Shown here piece by piece: positions 28,590 to 41,703 of a stretch of DNA of 64,000 nucleotides. The stretch lies in assembly GCA_003117195.1 (NCBI GenBank), contig BDSI01000015.1, forward strand, positions 1,117,001 to 1,181,000. Reading direction: 5' to 3'. The stretch comes from Eudorina sp. 2006-703-Eu-15. Its lineage: Eukaryota; Chlorophyta; Chlorophyceae; Chlamydomonadales; Volvocaceae. Made by a program: the position numbers and the translations under genes. Every line of letters begins with the position of its first letter. Position 1 is the first letter of the stretch. A model generated the notes under the pieces. It saw nothing but the letters and a program-made list of their open reading frames with translations. It made no database searches and was not told where the DNA came from.

Positions 28590-28591
28590 TA

Positions 28592-31500
28592 GGTGGCAAT
28601 GAGCGCCTCTCGTAAGCACTTTGCTCGCTCCAAAATAAATTGGCTGGTTATGATACTATGACATATTTACGCTGCATATTCGTTCGCAGCATGTGTGAAC
28701 ATACATTTGTCGACGGTGATATGTTACCATGCATGCGTAACAAAAGCAGCATCTGTATCGGTAACATTTTCAACAATGCGCATGCACTAAAATAAAAAAC
28801 ACCTGATAAGTTTAAAGTCGCATGAGTACGTGCCCCTTAGCAAAGCAGCAATATACGATCCGCGTCCGCATCCCACCTGCCTACCCCGACTTACCTTTGT
28901 GGATGAGACACCAATCGCAACGATCACCTTAGTTGCCAACAGAAATTTACCTCTATAGATCAGGTCTCGTGTAGTTAATAATGCTGGTTGACGTGAACAT
29001 GCACGACCTCTGCGGTTTGAATGAACCCAAGTTGAACGCGGCGCTCATGCATTATATACTACCACTATCGTTAGTGTATCACGGGCCCTGCTCGTCCTTA
29101 TTCGCACATGCTGCCGCTGGCGGCGGGCCCGCCATGAAGAGCACGCACGGGCCCCGCTGCCGGGCTGCGGGCAGCTGCGGGCAATCAGAGGTGGAAATAT
29201 AGCATGCAAAATGTTGGCATGCATTACAAGTATGTAGTTACATTGTTACCCTTCCATCACCTAAGACAAGACGGACCTCACCACAGGAAACGGGGTTGCT
29301 GTGTCGTTGCAGGCAGTGGATCGACCGACCGCGTGATGCATGGGGCCCCGGTAGCCCTAGAAGTTCATCAGCCAGCATCGCGCGCGCGCCCAGGGGCCCG
29401 CCCGATCGTACAGCTGCGTGACTCGCCATCAAGTGGTAGCCTTTGCCACGCACCACAAACAATGATGAAATCACTGGCTGGCCCTACTGAACGTTCTTCA
29501 TAACACCAAGGCGCGACGCCTTATTTATTATTCAAGACTGTCGTCCTCGCTTAACGTCGCGTTTGTTGATAGATCGCTCGACTGTCGTCGCCATTTAATC
29601 ATTACGTTCCAGCAGCAGCCGCGATGATCACAAAAAACAAACAAACTGTGAAATTTCATTATTTTAATTTGAACATTATCAGCTGATCGTTACGGGCTGT
29701 GATCGCTACGGGCTGTTAACGTCGCCCTTACCAGCGGACTCTCTTTCTGGACTCTCTGCCTGGAATACATACAGTGCATTCGATAATAAAAGATCAATAT
29801 ATAATTCCGTCTGCAGTGATGCACCGGAGCCACACGGGACGCTTGTTGTAGGGTTCCGGCTAGCCTTCCGTACCTACAGTACTGTCACGGTGTGACACGG
29901 GTTACCGTGACGACGCCGCCCGTGTGTTCTCGAGCGTGTTATCTAGGGGCCCGGACGGAGCTGTGCGACTGGAAAGTGTCTTTGGCCATACAGGTCATTG
30001 TATGCCTTATCTGTACGTTAGGGCGTCCGTTTCGCTAGGTGCAGTTTAAACAAAAATTTGGCTTTGTCTGTGTGAAGTAACCATTCACATCGCATGGTCG
30101 GTGAGCTGCGTGATCTTTTGCAACGTAATAAATTGTAGATATATAGAGGTTTCTGTATGTACCTATTTCTTTACGCGTTACAGTTCGCACGCAGGTCAAA
30201 TTCAACAATTGTCGCACGCGGTGCTGCAGGGACCATGAAAAATGTGAAGAAGTCACTGATGCACATTCCTGGGCAGCTAGCAGGGCTTGGCGCGCGAATT
30301 GCATTTGCGCGGCGACCCAGGCGACCCGTACCGTATTAGGATGTACGAAAGAAGCAAGACGGCGGCAGGCAGTCGCAGAGGTATGAAATGGCACACGCGC
30401 TAAGACGCAAGCGTTGTACATGATAAAACCAGAGGCCAACGGCGATCCCGCTTTATGGGCGGTAGGTGATGGAAAATGCTGGAATCCTTAAGGTTCCTCG
30501 GCTTGTGACGATCCCGCCCGCAGGGGTAGGATAGGGCGCCAACGGCGTACAGACACAAAAGTACACCCAACATATTTCGTGTCCTATAGCCCCTCCCTCC
30601 TGGATCACGGTGTCCTGCTGTGAACGTCACGGCGGGTAGATAGCTGGTGTGAGGACGCATGCAGCGCCCGCGGCTGTCTCCGTCGGGTGCACCGCTAGGT
30701 TTGTTGTTGTACGACTGTACGGCAATTACTAATACGTAGGCAGGTTTTGCCTTCACGAAATAGCGAGATGTAGAGAGAGATAGAACGAGAAGCGAGAGAT
30801 ATGCGCAGCGGAAGATAGACTTGAATCCTCTAGCAGTACGACACCGAGCCTTCACCGTTCGTTTCCACCTTCGCCAAGCCTTCAATCGCGGAGTAACTTG
30901 TGGTTGCGTGACGTGACGAGGGTTTTGCTTAGCTTGGGCAGGGCGTCTCGGCAGGCTGCTAGCACGCGGAGGGGCTAGTCGTAGGCGTGACCGACGGACC
31001 TAAGGCTGCCGCTCGCTTGTAACCCTCGAGTTGATGAAACGGACGGAGGAGACGTATCCAGGCCGTTTGTTTACAATCCCAGAGGTGATTGACCTCAGAT
31101 AGAACTCGCGAGTCAAGAGCAGCAGTATTCACTGCGGTCGGCGTGAAGTGACTGATTGTCAGTACTTCGTCAGGTTTATTGCAGGTGGTTTGTGAGTGGT
31201 GATGAACACAGCACTAGTGTTTGCTTATATACTACTATATACACCCCGTGCTGCCCCGTACGTACGGATCCACGTCAGGCCCGCGGCCCGCGCGCGACCC
31301 TCCAACCAACTCGCCTGCGTTTAGACTGCAGCGGCCTCCAAGGTGAGGAGGCGGCAGCACTGGGCGTGAGGGGCGCAGCCCCACTAGAACCGCACACACG
31401 TTCACCTAAACAAACTCCACAGCGTTCCCACTAGTGCCGAAACCGCACGTCCCAGAGACGGACGTGCCAGCACTAGGGGTGAACGCTTCAACCACCAGAC

Positions 31501-32086
31501 TTTAAACCCTAGAACCGGAGCTCCCAGCGCTGGAAATCAACCCAGCAACCACTAAAACGGCGACCCACCAAGCAACACTGGCGGAGGGGCTACACGCACT
31601 AGGGGTGGAGGTATACCCATCTGGAACCGAAACCCTACTTCACACCACTAGAGGCACGCAAACAGGCATCACAGCCCAAAGGGCTCGATGAACCCCGCGG
31701 CCTCGCTCCAAAACCACGCGCGGCTGGGACGTTGTACGTAGGGTTCGTTTAGGGTAAAACCCTAAACCCTGTAGTTTATCAGGTACGGGGCTGGTTTCTG
31801 TTGCAATTTGAATGCCCTATTTTACATGGGCGCTTGCGGTGGTTGGTCCGGTGCTCCGCAACTACCTTCGTTCGTGGCGTTTGGGTTTTCCCTTCGCGGT
31901 ATGTGTAGCTAGCCAGCAGATAGACTGCGGCTGTATGTCAGCATACATCAATGACCCGCGGGGGCAACTGTGCGTGACTTGGTCGAACCAATCGTGAGTC
32001 ACGCCAACTCTTAACTGGGTGATGATAGATTACATACATCACGCGGTTAACAAGGCACTAGGGTCATCAATGTCCACGCAACAGTA
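28592..32086. other. Gene-poor intergenic region
   Basis: AT-rich around 28600-29000 and 29500-30200. A weak minus-strand reading at 29474-29238 looks partly protein-like (MLADELLGLPGPHASRGR) but has no partner exon. Positions 31330-31700 contain loosely repeated CACTAGGGGTG phrases suggestive of an old repeat. A palindromic pair of telomere-like motifs (TTTAGGG then CCCTAAA) is at 31750-31771. I support no gene here. Confidence 0.55.
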
Positions 32087-32254
32087 GTCTCGTCGACTCC
32101 TGTTAATGCGGTACTGCAAACCAGTGCTTTTGGGCGTTTTGTTTGCCCTACCTTGGGCCTCCGGCTACTCCGGCTCGTATGGGTATGTGCAGGTATGGGG
32201 TTGCGCACCCCCAACCATGTAACCCACACACACACACACAATCACACACACGCA
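32087..32254 (-). repeat. Dispersed repeat family, copy C (inverted)
   Basis: The reverse complement matches copy A at 23978-24121 almost base for base, from the GAGTCGACGAGAC block to the (GT)n run, apart from a few small insertions (for example a repeated TAGCCGGAG block). Copies A and C face each other as inverted repeats about 8 kb apart. Confidence 0.85.
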
Positions 32255-33730
32255 ACAAAATGGTAAGCAGGTCTGCGTACACGGATGGGAGGCGGGTGGG
32301 TGCGCTATTTAGCCCTCTGCTCCATCCCCCGCTCCTCCTCGACATCCGCACATCGACGGCTGCCCGCCACCTGCCTGCCCCATCCACAACGGTTTCCGCT
32401 AGTTCCGGCTGCTTCCTGCGCGCCAGCTCCACTGGCAATGAATTATGGGCTGTGCCGTGTTTCCGTGTGTGGAAACATTGAACATCGCGGGCATTGTGGA
32501 GGCGCAGCCAGAACGCGCGCGCGGAGACTGACGCACCCTGCAGCTGGCGAAACCTGTTCCTTGGAAACATTATTAATGCCCCAGCGGTAAAGCCGTACAC
32601 TATACAAACTGGAACATTTCCCGCTGTTCGCCATGCGTGTTGGGAAACCGTTCCACGGAATGCACAAAGGTGTATGTTCGCGCGCGATGTTGGATGTTAA
32701 ACTCGTACGTGGCCGGCAGATAGATAGATGAGGCCGCACGGAGTGAAGGGGGCAGGGATAAATAAATAATGATGAACTGCGTGGCACGATCTTGAGCTGT
32801 GGAATGCACAGCCGGCTCCCCCCCTTTTCTCATCCGGCGTCGAGACAAAGAACTGGGGCCCGGTATCTTAAGCTTGTCGCTGGTCATTAGCTACCCGCAC
32901 ATGGATGCACATGGATGCATCATTCAGTCCGTGCACAACTGGGCGGCCGGACGCACGGGCGCTGATGACGGCCGGCCCTAGCTAGACGGCGGCGGCCGGG
33001 GGGACAACGCGCGCCGCGCGCCTAGACTGCAGCAATATGGACGAGTCTGACAAAATTCACAAGTTGTGAAAGATTAACCTTTATTTCCGTCCAGTTGCTC
33101 CCAGGCTTTGTTCTGGCGCCGCAGGTAAGAGACTAGTCGATCGGTTAGCGATCGATTGCGGCATGCGGCATCGCAGGTATCTCATCACACGCAGATCACT
33201 AAAACAAGTCACGAGCAGTTATATTATTTACACATGTAATATATGCACTTTGACTGCCGTCCTCTCATGCACTGCCGCGACTTGAACGTCAAAAGCCGTG
33301 TTGCGAGCAAACGGGCTTTTCCAGCCAGCAGCCGTGGTAGGCCGCGCTACATCCTATGACTAAATTTTTAAGCGAAGCCCTATATACATTGATAGAACTA
33401 TTTCTCAAACGCTTTTATTTTCTGTTCATTCTTTAACTGCGGAGCTTTGCGGAGCTGGCCCTTTAGTCATGGTTGAGTCTTATTCATAGCGCGACTGAAG
33501 GCATGGAACACGCTGCGCCGCTCAGTAATTGGAAGTGGTCACTTAACAGTGGATGAAGTTTAAGCTGGAGAGGAGCCTGTTGCTGTCTGGAAACCAGATT
33601 TGTGACGGACGCGACGCCGTACACTTCCCACTCTTCGCAAAGGTCGTAAAGCCACAGATTTTCTCTGCATACAGAGAAATTGCAATTCATAGGAATACGC
33701 CGAAATTTACAGAGTCTTGCGCAAGTCATC
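32255..33730. other. Intergenic region upstream of the lectin-like gene
   Basis: Mixed-composition DNA without a convincing exon on either strand. Positions 33030-33480 are AT-rich and probably include the promoter and 5' UTR of the next gene. No clear TATA box can be assigned. Confidence 0.5.
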
Positions 33731-36700
33731 ATGAGTATGCGGCGAAATTCTTGCGTGGCGGCCAGCCTGACCTTGCTCCTTGCTGTGGACCTCGCCTCGG
33801 CCGCGCGGAAGTCGTCACCACCAAGTCCAGTTCATGGTCAGATTGATTGTATACTGAGCCAAGAAGAGCTGTGTCCGTTGAGTTTAACTTGCAGATCCTG
33901 CAACGGCCCTGCTGAAGCCAGTAACGGCGTAAACGGCGCGTCCCGCGGCACGTGTTAATCCACACGCGCACTTTCACATTACAAACCAACCCACTCATCG
34001 TATTAGCAACTGCGGTGACTTGCTGTTGTCGATTAGCTGCTGCCGTCCATTCGTTGTTGTGTGTGCCAAACCTGCTATATGTCTCACGCTCGGAATACGT
34101 CATACACTTGCTCCAGTAACCACATATGTTTTTATTACGTATAACTACAGTAGCTAATTCCCATTTATTTCTTTTCAACGAGCGATCCGGCGCACACGCA
34201 CGCACGTAGGCGACTACCCGATGCCTCCACCACCGAAATCGAGCCCGCCACCGCCTCCTCCTCCAGTCGGGAACCTTGTCATGAGTAAGTGCACAGCGAT
34301 GTCGGTCGGCACGCACGCACACAGAAGGTCGGCGATCGATCGATTGCACAGCAAACCGACGTGTACATACATACATACGTACATTGCCCGTGCCCGGCTG
34401 CATGTATGCATACATACACGGCGGGTCGCGCGCGCACCAACATATTATCGATCAAGCCTTGACCGGCGCGACGTACCCGCCGTCACGTACCCATCTATCG
34501 GCGCGATGTGCCCCTAAGCTATGCATAATGCATGCGGCTTTTCCACAGCAGGTCGGGGTGTATGTATGTGCGGTATTATCGTCCGATGCACATCGCTGGC
34601 CCCTGCCTCGCTGCTGGCGGCGGGCTGCCGCCTGACGTTTCTATCTGCTTGCCTGCTGCTGTGTATATGCTGTGTGTGCCCACGCACGCACGTGCAGGTG
34701 GCCAAATCATTCAGACAAGCAGCAGCGGCGCGGGGGTGCAGTGTCTAGACCTGATGAAGGGCGCCGCGCCCGCTGAGGGTACTTATATTGTGATGAACAA
34801 GTGCAGCGCCACCGCCAAGTACCAACAGCTCATCTTGAAGCCCAGCGGTAGGCACGCAGCAGCAGGGCGGATCGATCAATAATAGATAGATGTGAGAAAT
34901 GTACATACCCTTGACACATTCAGTACGTACTGTTCGTCCGCCCGCCATTTGGACCGGGCCCATATGCATGGTGGGCTCGGACACGAATCGCTTCGTTCAC
35001 CGCCGTGCGTCATCTGTATGTACTAAACAGTGTTAAATAAAGTCGTCAAAGTAGTCAAAGGCGTCATTTACGACCCACGAGTGTTGTGTCCACAATAATT
35101 TGTACCTATTCCCTCAATCAACTAACTGGTTTGAGTAGTTTGAGACATACGTACATACATTCACCCGCTGTCGATCTGTGCGGTACGTAATCGATGGACG
35201 TGCATGAGTGACGCGACGACGGTCGTCGCACGCAGGTGGCGGCGGCTACTTCCAGGTGTCGTTGAGCGCCAAGCCGGATCTCTGCTGGACCGTGTTTGTA
35301 ACCGTCTACTCACAGAACCCGGACGACTTGGACGGATCCAGGATCGTGCTATCCAAGTGCATTGTCGGCGGCAGTCCCGCTCAACAGTTTCTCCTCAAAC
35401 CTCTGAGTACTCTGAGCGACAACAACAACGGGTGCGTGCCATTGCATGCATTGCAGAATGAACAATAATTGCTGTTGGCAGCTAGCAGGTGGCACGCAGC
35501 AAAGATCAATAGATAGACAGAATGGTAATGTTAGTTCGTTGGCGGCGGGCGTCTATGCTATCTGCGTGCTGTGCATGGAGACGTACGTTGGGGGGTGGTG
35601 GCCGTACCACGCACGTCTTACAAAGCTGACGTCAATCGATTATTCGTTCACGCATTTACTTTGTTCATGAGAGGAATTCACGCATGGGCAGAACTTTGCC
35701 GACAGGTAAGTCCGATGTTTCATCATTTATTTGCGTCTGTATGTCCGCCTGTCCCTCTGTGCTACTGCTTCAGATGGGTGATGGAGGCCCGACGCATACC
35801 GGGCATGTGTGTGGAGATGATGCCCCCGGCCACCAGCGGATCCATGCAGCTGTGGGTGCGGTACTGCGGTGGCGGCAGCGAGGGGCAGGTTTTCATGCTG
35901 CCCAACTTCAACGTGTCCGCAGGTATGATATGTGCTTACTTACGCAACGACGGATTGCCTGGACTCTCTCGGTCACCGACCCAGGCCCCAGCAACCAGCG
36001 ACGTGCGGCGGGAAGGGTTATTATTTCATGTAGTGCATCGCGTTAGTTGCGTCCAATCAATGAGCTGACTTGAGCGCGGCGGGCACGCACGCTGCTTATT
36101 ATTTCCTTCACTATCTGCGACATATAATAAGACCCCGATCGATCGATATCTGGTTGGACCTGCTGCATCTGGACTAATAAAATAAGAGACGCATGTGCGT
36201 GCGTGAGCCAGCAGTACCTAGCTAGTAGCACGCAAGCAGCGCGCGCCAAGCCCACCTGCGTGTGTCCGGCGCCCACCGTATGTCGGTGCCGTACCGCCGG
36301 GGCCGTGGCTGGTCCGCCGTTCGTAATTACAATCAATTCCCAGGTAAGGTTTATGGTGGGCATACAGGCCTAACAGGCCCCGCCCCCCGCTAATTTCCTT
36401 TCCTTCCTTGATGGTATTTTATTCTTCTATAAATTATCATAACGGGGGCGCCTTTATTTAAATCCATCATCATCTTCACGGTCCATCTCGCTCGCTCTCG
36501 CTGGGTCATCATCACGCGCCTCGCAGTACCTCGCCATGTCATCGCGCTGAGCCGCGAGCCGGCGTACTGCGCGGCTGAGACGAAGTCCGCCAATGGCACC
36601 AGCCTGGTGCTGCGCAACTGCGCGGCCGGGGGTGTCGGCAACATGAACTACATGCTCATGTCGACCGGTAAGTGCGCGAGCCAGCCAGATGAATTATTGC

Positions 36701-39700
36701 ATATATATATATATATATACATACATGGGATGTCGTCTTACTGCTTATTCACGCTCGAGCTCGTTCGTTGGTCACCAAGACGCACGGTGCGTCTTGCTTG
36801 TTTGTTTCGTTCGCCAGCCTGCGATCCATCCGCCACTCGGTCAAAAATTTCAGTACTCCTGACGATCGACATGCGCTATGCACGCATGCATGGGGGTCGG
36901 TCGTCTTATCACTTACTGCTTCCGTACTTGCTTCGGAGGACGACACGGACACCACACGTACTGCACTGATGTAATCCAGTCCACTATAACAATAATCCGC
37001 ATGATCCATTATTCACGTGCGCAGTGTTGCGGGCATGTACGGCTGCTACGGGTAGCTCCCTAGCTACGTACCCTAGCTATCTATCTAGGGTTGTGATGGA
37101 TGGTCTTCTAAGGTGATGTTCGGTCAGCTTAGTCAGCTGCCTAGCTAGACCCACCGATGAAGCCCGCCCGCCGCTAATACGACCGCAATGCTTTTATTTA
37201 TCCGCCAGTGGTGCGTGCTGCCGCAACTAACGTGCGTACTGATGTATGTTCCGTTGCGCTTTCCACAGGTGGTGGTTTCTATCGCATCATGAGTGCCAAC
37301 AACATGCGGCGATGCTGGTCTGTGGGGGGCAGCCAGCCGGCCAGGTTTGGAACTCCGGTCAGCATTGAGGATTGCATCGACGGCGGGGCAAACCAGGAGT
37401 TCGCGTTGACCTACATCTGGAACGGCTACAGCAGTGGCGAGAGCGGGTACGAACGCACGTAGGAAGGTGTCGTACGCACAAGTAAAAAGTATCACATCCC
37501 AATCGACCATCGACGGATGCTTGCTTATCTGTGTTTTGTTCGTGCGTGTTTTTTGGTGTGTGTTTGTTGAGTGCACGTACGAATGTCTTGACGAGATTCA
37601 AATTGCACGCCCAACAAGCAGGTGGACGCTCCAGGCGCGGTACGACAATTCGCGCTGCGTAACCATGGTTGCTGGCGAGACCACGGAAGGTCGGCCTCTG
37701 GAGATGCACCGATGCAGTGGGGGATGGAACCAGCAGTTCGACGTGCCCGGGTTCAAGCCGGGTAAGTGCTCGTACACGCATCCATGCGTACCTAAATATA
37801 CACCTACCGTGTGCCTCGATCGATCGCTCCGTCGTCATCCGCTTAGCTTGAGTGGCTGGATGGCTGCTTGAGCGAGATGACGCAACCACTCTCTATCTAA
37901 TGAGCGAGCACGGCGCTTCATTTTCTTCGTTCCGCCGTTTGTATGTGTCTACTGATAGCCTACTTACGTAGCTGTCTCGCCTATCTGGCTGCTGGCTGTT
38001 GGGGACGCGGAATCCTGTAGTGTATATCTGCACAGCTAGATAGCTATGCGAGCGACTGCTGGAAGCACAGCCCAAGCACACGCGGGGAATGCCATTCACA
38101 TGTATATGGCCTACGTAGTCTCCCTTCCCGCTGCCTACCTAAATGTGCAAGATTACGTATGTGCGTGCCCCAATCTGTACACCTTATGATGAATGAATGA
38201 AGGAATGAAGGAATGACGTTCTCATCCCCGCCCTGCCTCGCCCACGGCGGCAGCTTTACGATTCCTGCTCGCCCGCTCCATCCCTGCCTTTGCCGCTGCA
38301 TGTCTCATCTGTCACATATTCGTCGTCAACAGTTAACCAGAGTATCGTATTCGGCTACGCGCGTGACAACTCGACCTGCATCGGCGTTGACGGCTACCTA
38401 CCAGTCGACAACGCCGCGCTCGTGCCCCTCGCCTGCGACGCCGCCGCGCCCTGGCAGCAGTTTGTGCTCGCTCGTGCAGGTGAGTACGTAGTAGTAAAGG
38501 GATTGCTGTGTACGTTCGCAAGGCAGGCCGCCGCCGGGGCCTATCTTGTGATGAGGCCGCCAGGGCCCACCTATAGTTTGTTGTACTGCAAGTGCGTGTC
38601 GCGAGGCCTAAACTTTGCGGTACGTAACATACACTGCTCTTGACCAACTAGACAGGTTGGACGACCGATAGATAGGCAGCTGCGTGCTGCAGCTGAGGCG
38701 TGCGCGTACGTATGTAGCGTACGTGCACGACGGCTGCGCACGCACGCAGCGTACTATCTACTGTCCTTGCTTGCTTGACTATCTACCGGCTAGCTAGCTG
38801 GCTACTTCATGAACCCATCGGTGTACGTACGTTGGTCCACAAGTTCCATCCATCCCCATCTAATCGTGCCGTCACGCGTGAACGACGTCCGTCCGTTCGT
38901 GCCTCGGCACCTTCGTGATGTCGTCCGAGCGAGCGATGCGAGGCTGCTGGGCCAGAAGGAAATGCGCAAAAGACGCAATATTATGGACGTGCGCAATCGC
39001 CAACGCATTATTATTGCGCGTATGCGCCCACACGCAGCCCTAGCTACCTAATAAGAGCCGCCGTACGTACATATGTAGCACATCCATGTGCATACATCCT
39101 CTCCCCCTGCCGCCCTGCCTCCTCGCTGCTCCGCGTATATTTCTACAGGCCCCGACTACACCTACTACATCTTGAGCGCTCGGGACCCAACCAAGTGCTG
39201 GACCCTCTACTGGTACGACTGGGACACAGCTGATGGCACCCCCGTCTTCCTGAACACCTGCAGCCCGGGCTCGACCCGCCAGCAGTTTTTGCTGACCCAA
39301 TACACAGACATGGTTGGAAACTACAGGTGAGGAAGTGTGAGCCTGCAGGCCGCGTCCGTCCAGCAGTCCCTTGAGGAGCTTGCTGGACGTACATGTCGTA
39401 CGTGTCCGTGAGTGTGTCGTACAGTTGGGTAATCGATATGCATGTACGAAGAAAGGAAAGAGTGAATGATGCATGACTAGCTAGCACGGTGCGCTTATTT
39501 CACAATTACTTGCTGTTGATGCGTGTATGTGGGAACGAACGAGCTCGCTCGGCGGGTCATTCCGTCGCCTGTTGGATGTATTGTCGTCTTTGCTCTACGT
39601 AGCACATCCCGTCCAAGAAATGCGTTACCTGTACCGCCGCCGTGTTCGCTGCTTTCCGCGAATCGCAGGTGGACCATCAAGCCCAGGTTCAGTCGTGGAC

Positions 39701-39825
39701 AGTGCCTCGATGTCTTGACGGCGCCATCCACCAACGTGACTGCCGTACGGGGGACTACGTGCACGGCCAGCGTGACCAGCAACACTGCTGGTTACTTCTC
39801 GCTGCCGGGCTTCATCCCCAACTAA
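33731..39825 (+). CDS. Secreted protein with three beta-trefoil (ricin-B-type) lectin-like domains
   Basis: Eleven exons: 33731-33836, 34210-34284, 34698-34847, 35236-35431, 35774-35922, 36527-36667, 37269-37446, 37622-37761, 38333-38479, 39149-39326, 39669-39825; 538 residues. Residues 1-24 form a signal peptide (SLTLLLAVDLASA core), followed by a pherophorin-like proline-rich hinge (PPPPKSSPPPPPPP). Nine repeats of about 50 residues follow, each with two cysteines. Most end in a Q-x-F-like motif (QQLIL, QQFLL, QEFAL, QQFDV, QQFVL, QQFLL), the position of the QxW motif of ricin-B folds. Every three exons make one trefoil: residues 61-225, 226-378 and 379-538. It is probably an extracellular-matrix or secreted carbohydrate-binding protein; no toxin or enzyme domain is visible. 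The exon 1 donor (33837) is the weakest call: several phase-1 GT sites exist there. An (AT)n run lies in the intron at 36701-36719; other introns show nothing. Confidence 0.85.
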
Positions 39826-39882
39826 TTAGTAGATACGCCGGCGGCGGCACGGAGCGAACGATTGCGGATTGCAACGCATATC

Positions 39883-39887
39883 TGTAA
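39883..39887 (+). terminator. TGTAA polyadenylation signal
   Basis: This exact green-algal TGTAA signal is 58 bases after the stop of the lectin-like gene. A second copy lies at 39923-39927. Confidence 0.65.
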
Positions 39888-39927
39888 GCACAAAGGCGTA
39901 ACCCGTGATGACTCGGGACTACTGTAA

Positions 39928-41247
39928 GCCTGGCTTACAATACCCATTCGGAAGGGGGGCGGCGGTTGGTTGCAGCCTGCAGCAGGCTACCCGAGTTCAC
40001 ACATACATCAACCTAGTTCGTTACTTGATACCTGCTGGGTTGCTTGGACCTTCGCTCGGGGGCCTTGGGTTTTGCCCGCCCGAAGACCGACTAGACCGAC
40101 GGACCCGCTGATGTACCTCTCGCGCTGCCGCCGACGCACACCGACCATGCATCCAATCGGTCGTTCAGGCGGCTAGGCTCTGCTAGGTTTTCCGTTGCCG
40201 CACACGCACTTACCCTCTGGTCGACACACCTACGACGGTTATTGTTTAACTGTTTACGGACAGGCCATCGATGTATGTGCGTCCGCACGTGTCCGTACAT
40301 GTCAGGTGTCCGTACGTACGTGCCCGTACGTTGCGGCTATGGAACGAGTGAGGCTACGTAGCTAGGCTACGTATACATGTTGCGGTTGATTTACAGTGAT
40401 TATGCATGAGTGACGCTGCTTGTAAATTACTAGACATGGTGCATAGATTACAATTGATCCAGACATCCAGGTTGGTCGCGACCCAGATAGCTTCGTTGCC
40501 GAACTGGGTTATGCACCTTCCGCTTTATTTTGAGCGCAAATGTTTAGTATGGGATGAACCCCACTATTACATACCGGATTCCGTGCCGAAACATCGATGG
40601 AAAATGGAGGGACAGCGTGCGACGTAGCTAACTTATGGCTGCGTATGTATGTGTCGATTGTATGTGATATTCGGTCGGTCGCGCGCGCATATGGTGTGCG
40701 CGCGCGCCGACATACCTACCTGCCTGCCTGCGGTGCGACACATGCAAGGGGACTACTGCCCGCTCCACCGTGGCTGCTGCACGCGTGCGCGGATGGGTGG
40801 AACGACGCACCTAGCTGCCTACCTACCTACCAAGGCAGCAACAGCCAGTCGCGCAGCAACTCTTGCGTGCCTGTTTCTTGGACTTTATTTGCTGCCTCAC
40901 TGGCAAGCAAGGCCGCTGGCAAGCAAGGCCCCTGGCAAGCAAGGTCGCTGGCAAGCAAGGCCGCTGGCAGGCAAGGCCCCTGGCAAGCAAGGTCGCTGGC
41001 AAGCAAGGCCGCTGGCAGGCAAGGCCGGCCCTTTTTTTACTCAAGATGTCGGTTACGGTGGACCTCGTTTTCTGCTGTCGTCCTCCCAGCAGCAGCTACT
41101 CCTCGTTCGATCGATAATTATACATGCGGCTGGTATCTAGCTATCTATCGATGACGAACCGGCCGTAGCAAGGCAGCACTGCGTCGTCAACTGGCAGTTG
41201 ACGACGTTCGTTAGCAAAGCGGACCTCGCGGGTCGTTCGGTGCGTGC
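39928..41247. other. Intergenic region with 16-bp minisatellite
   Basis: No gene is supported on either strand. The right half contains the minisatellite listed at 40900. The region ends at the LINE target-site duplication. Confidence 0.6.
40900..41027. repeat. 16-bp minisatellite, eight units
   Basis: The unit CTGGCAAGCAAGGCCG repeats eight times with alternating variants (GGCCG, GGCCC, GGTCG and GGCAGGC). The variant order itself repeats every three units, indicating a 48-bp higher-order block. Confidence 0.93.
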
Positions 41248-41259
41248 CGATCGACCTAT
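41248..41259. repeat. LINE target-site duplication, 3' side
   Basis: CGATCGACCTAT occurs here and again at 48892-48903, exactly flanking the minus-strand LINE. Confidence 0.85.
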
Positions 41260-41703
41260 TATTAGGATGTTACAGCGGACCCCGCGGGTCATCGGTGACA
41301 GCCCCGGCGGCAGCCGAGGCTTCCTCACCATACATTGCCTAAATAAACTAACGCCACCATGGCGCTCCGGACAGGCTCCCCAAGTGCACCGAAACACTCC
41401 CCGGGTCCACACTACCAGGGAACCACCCCGTTCCTGAGAACCAACCATGGCAAGGGATAAAGCCCGCTCAGGGGGAGTTAGCCACCAGGGCGCCCCTATT
41501 AGCGAACCACCACCCCCACCAAGGCGGGGTCACTTCTCCAGCGGTGGCCCGTAGTCTTGGAGGGCCACGGGGGCTCGCGAGTCACCATCAGGGGCCTGCC
41601 CGTACGGTCCCACCGGGCCGAAAAAACCGCCCACACCTAGCGATAGCTCCACTGGGCGTCAGTGCCCTGTCCACCCGCGGTCTATTACGACAGAATACAG
41701 GGC

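Noticed and set aside
29238..29474. Minus-strand exon-like ORF (MLADELLGLPGPHASRGR)
   Set aside because: Composition is suggestive but there are no phase-compatible neighbours or domain; mentioned only in the regional note.
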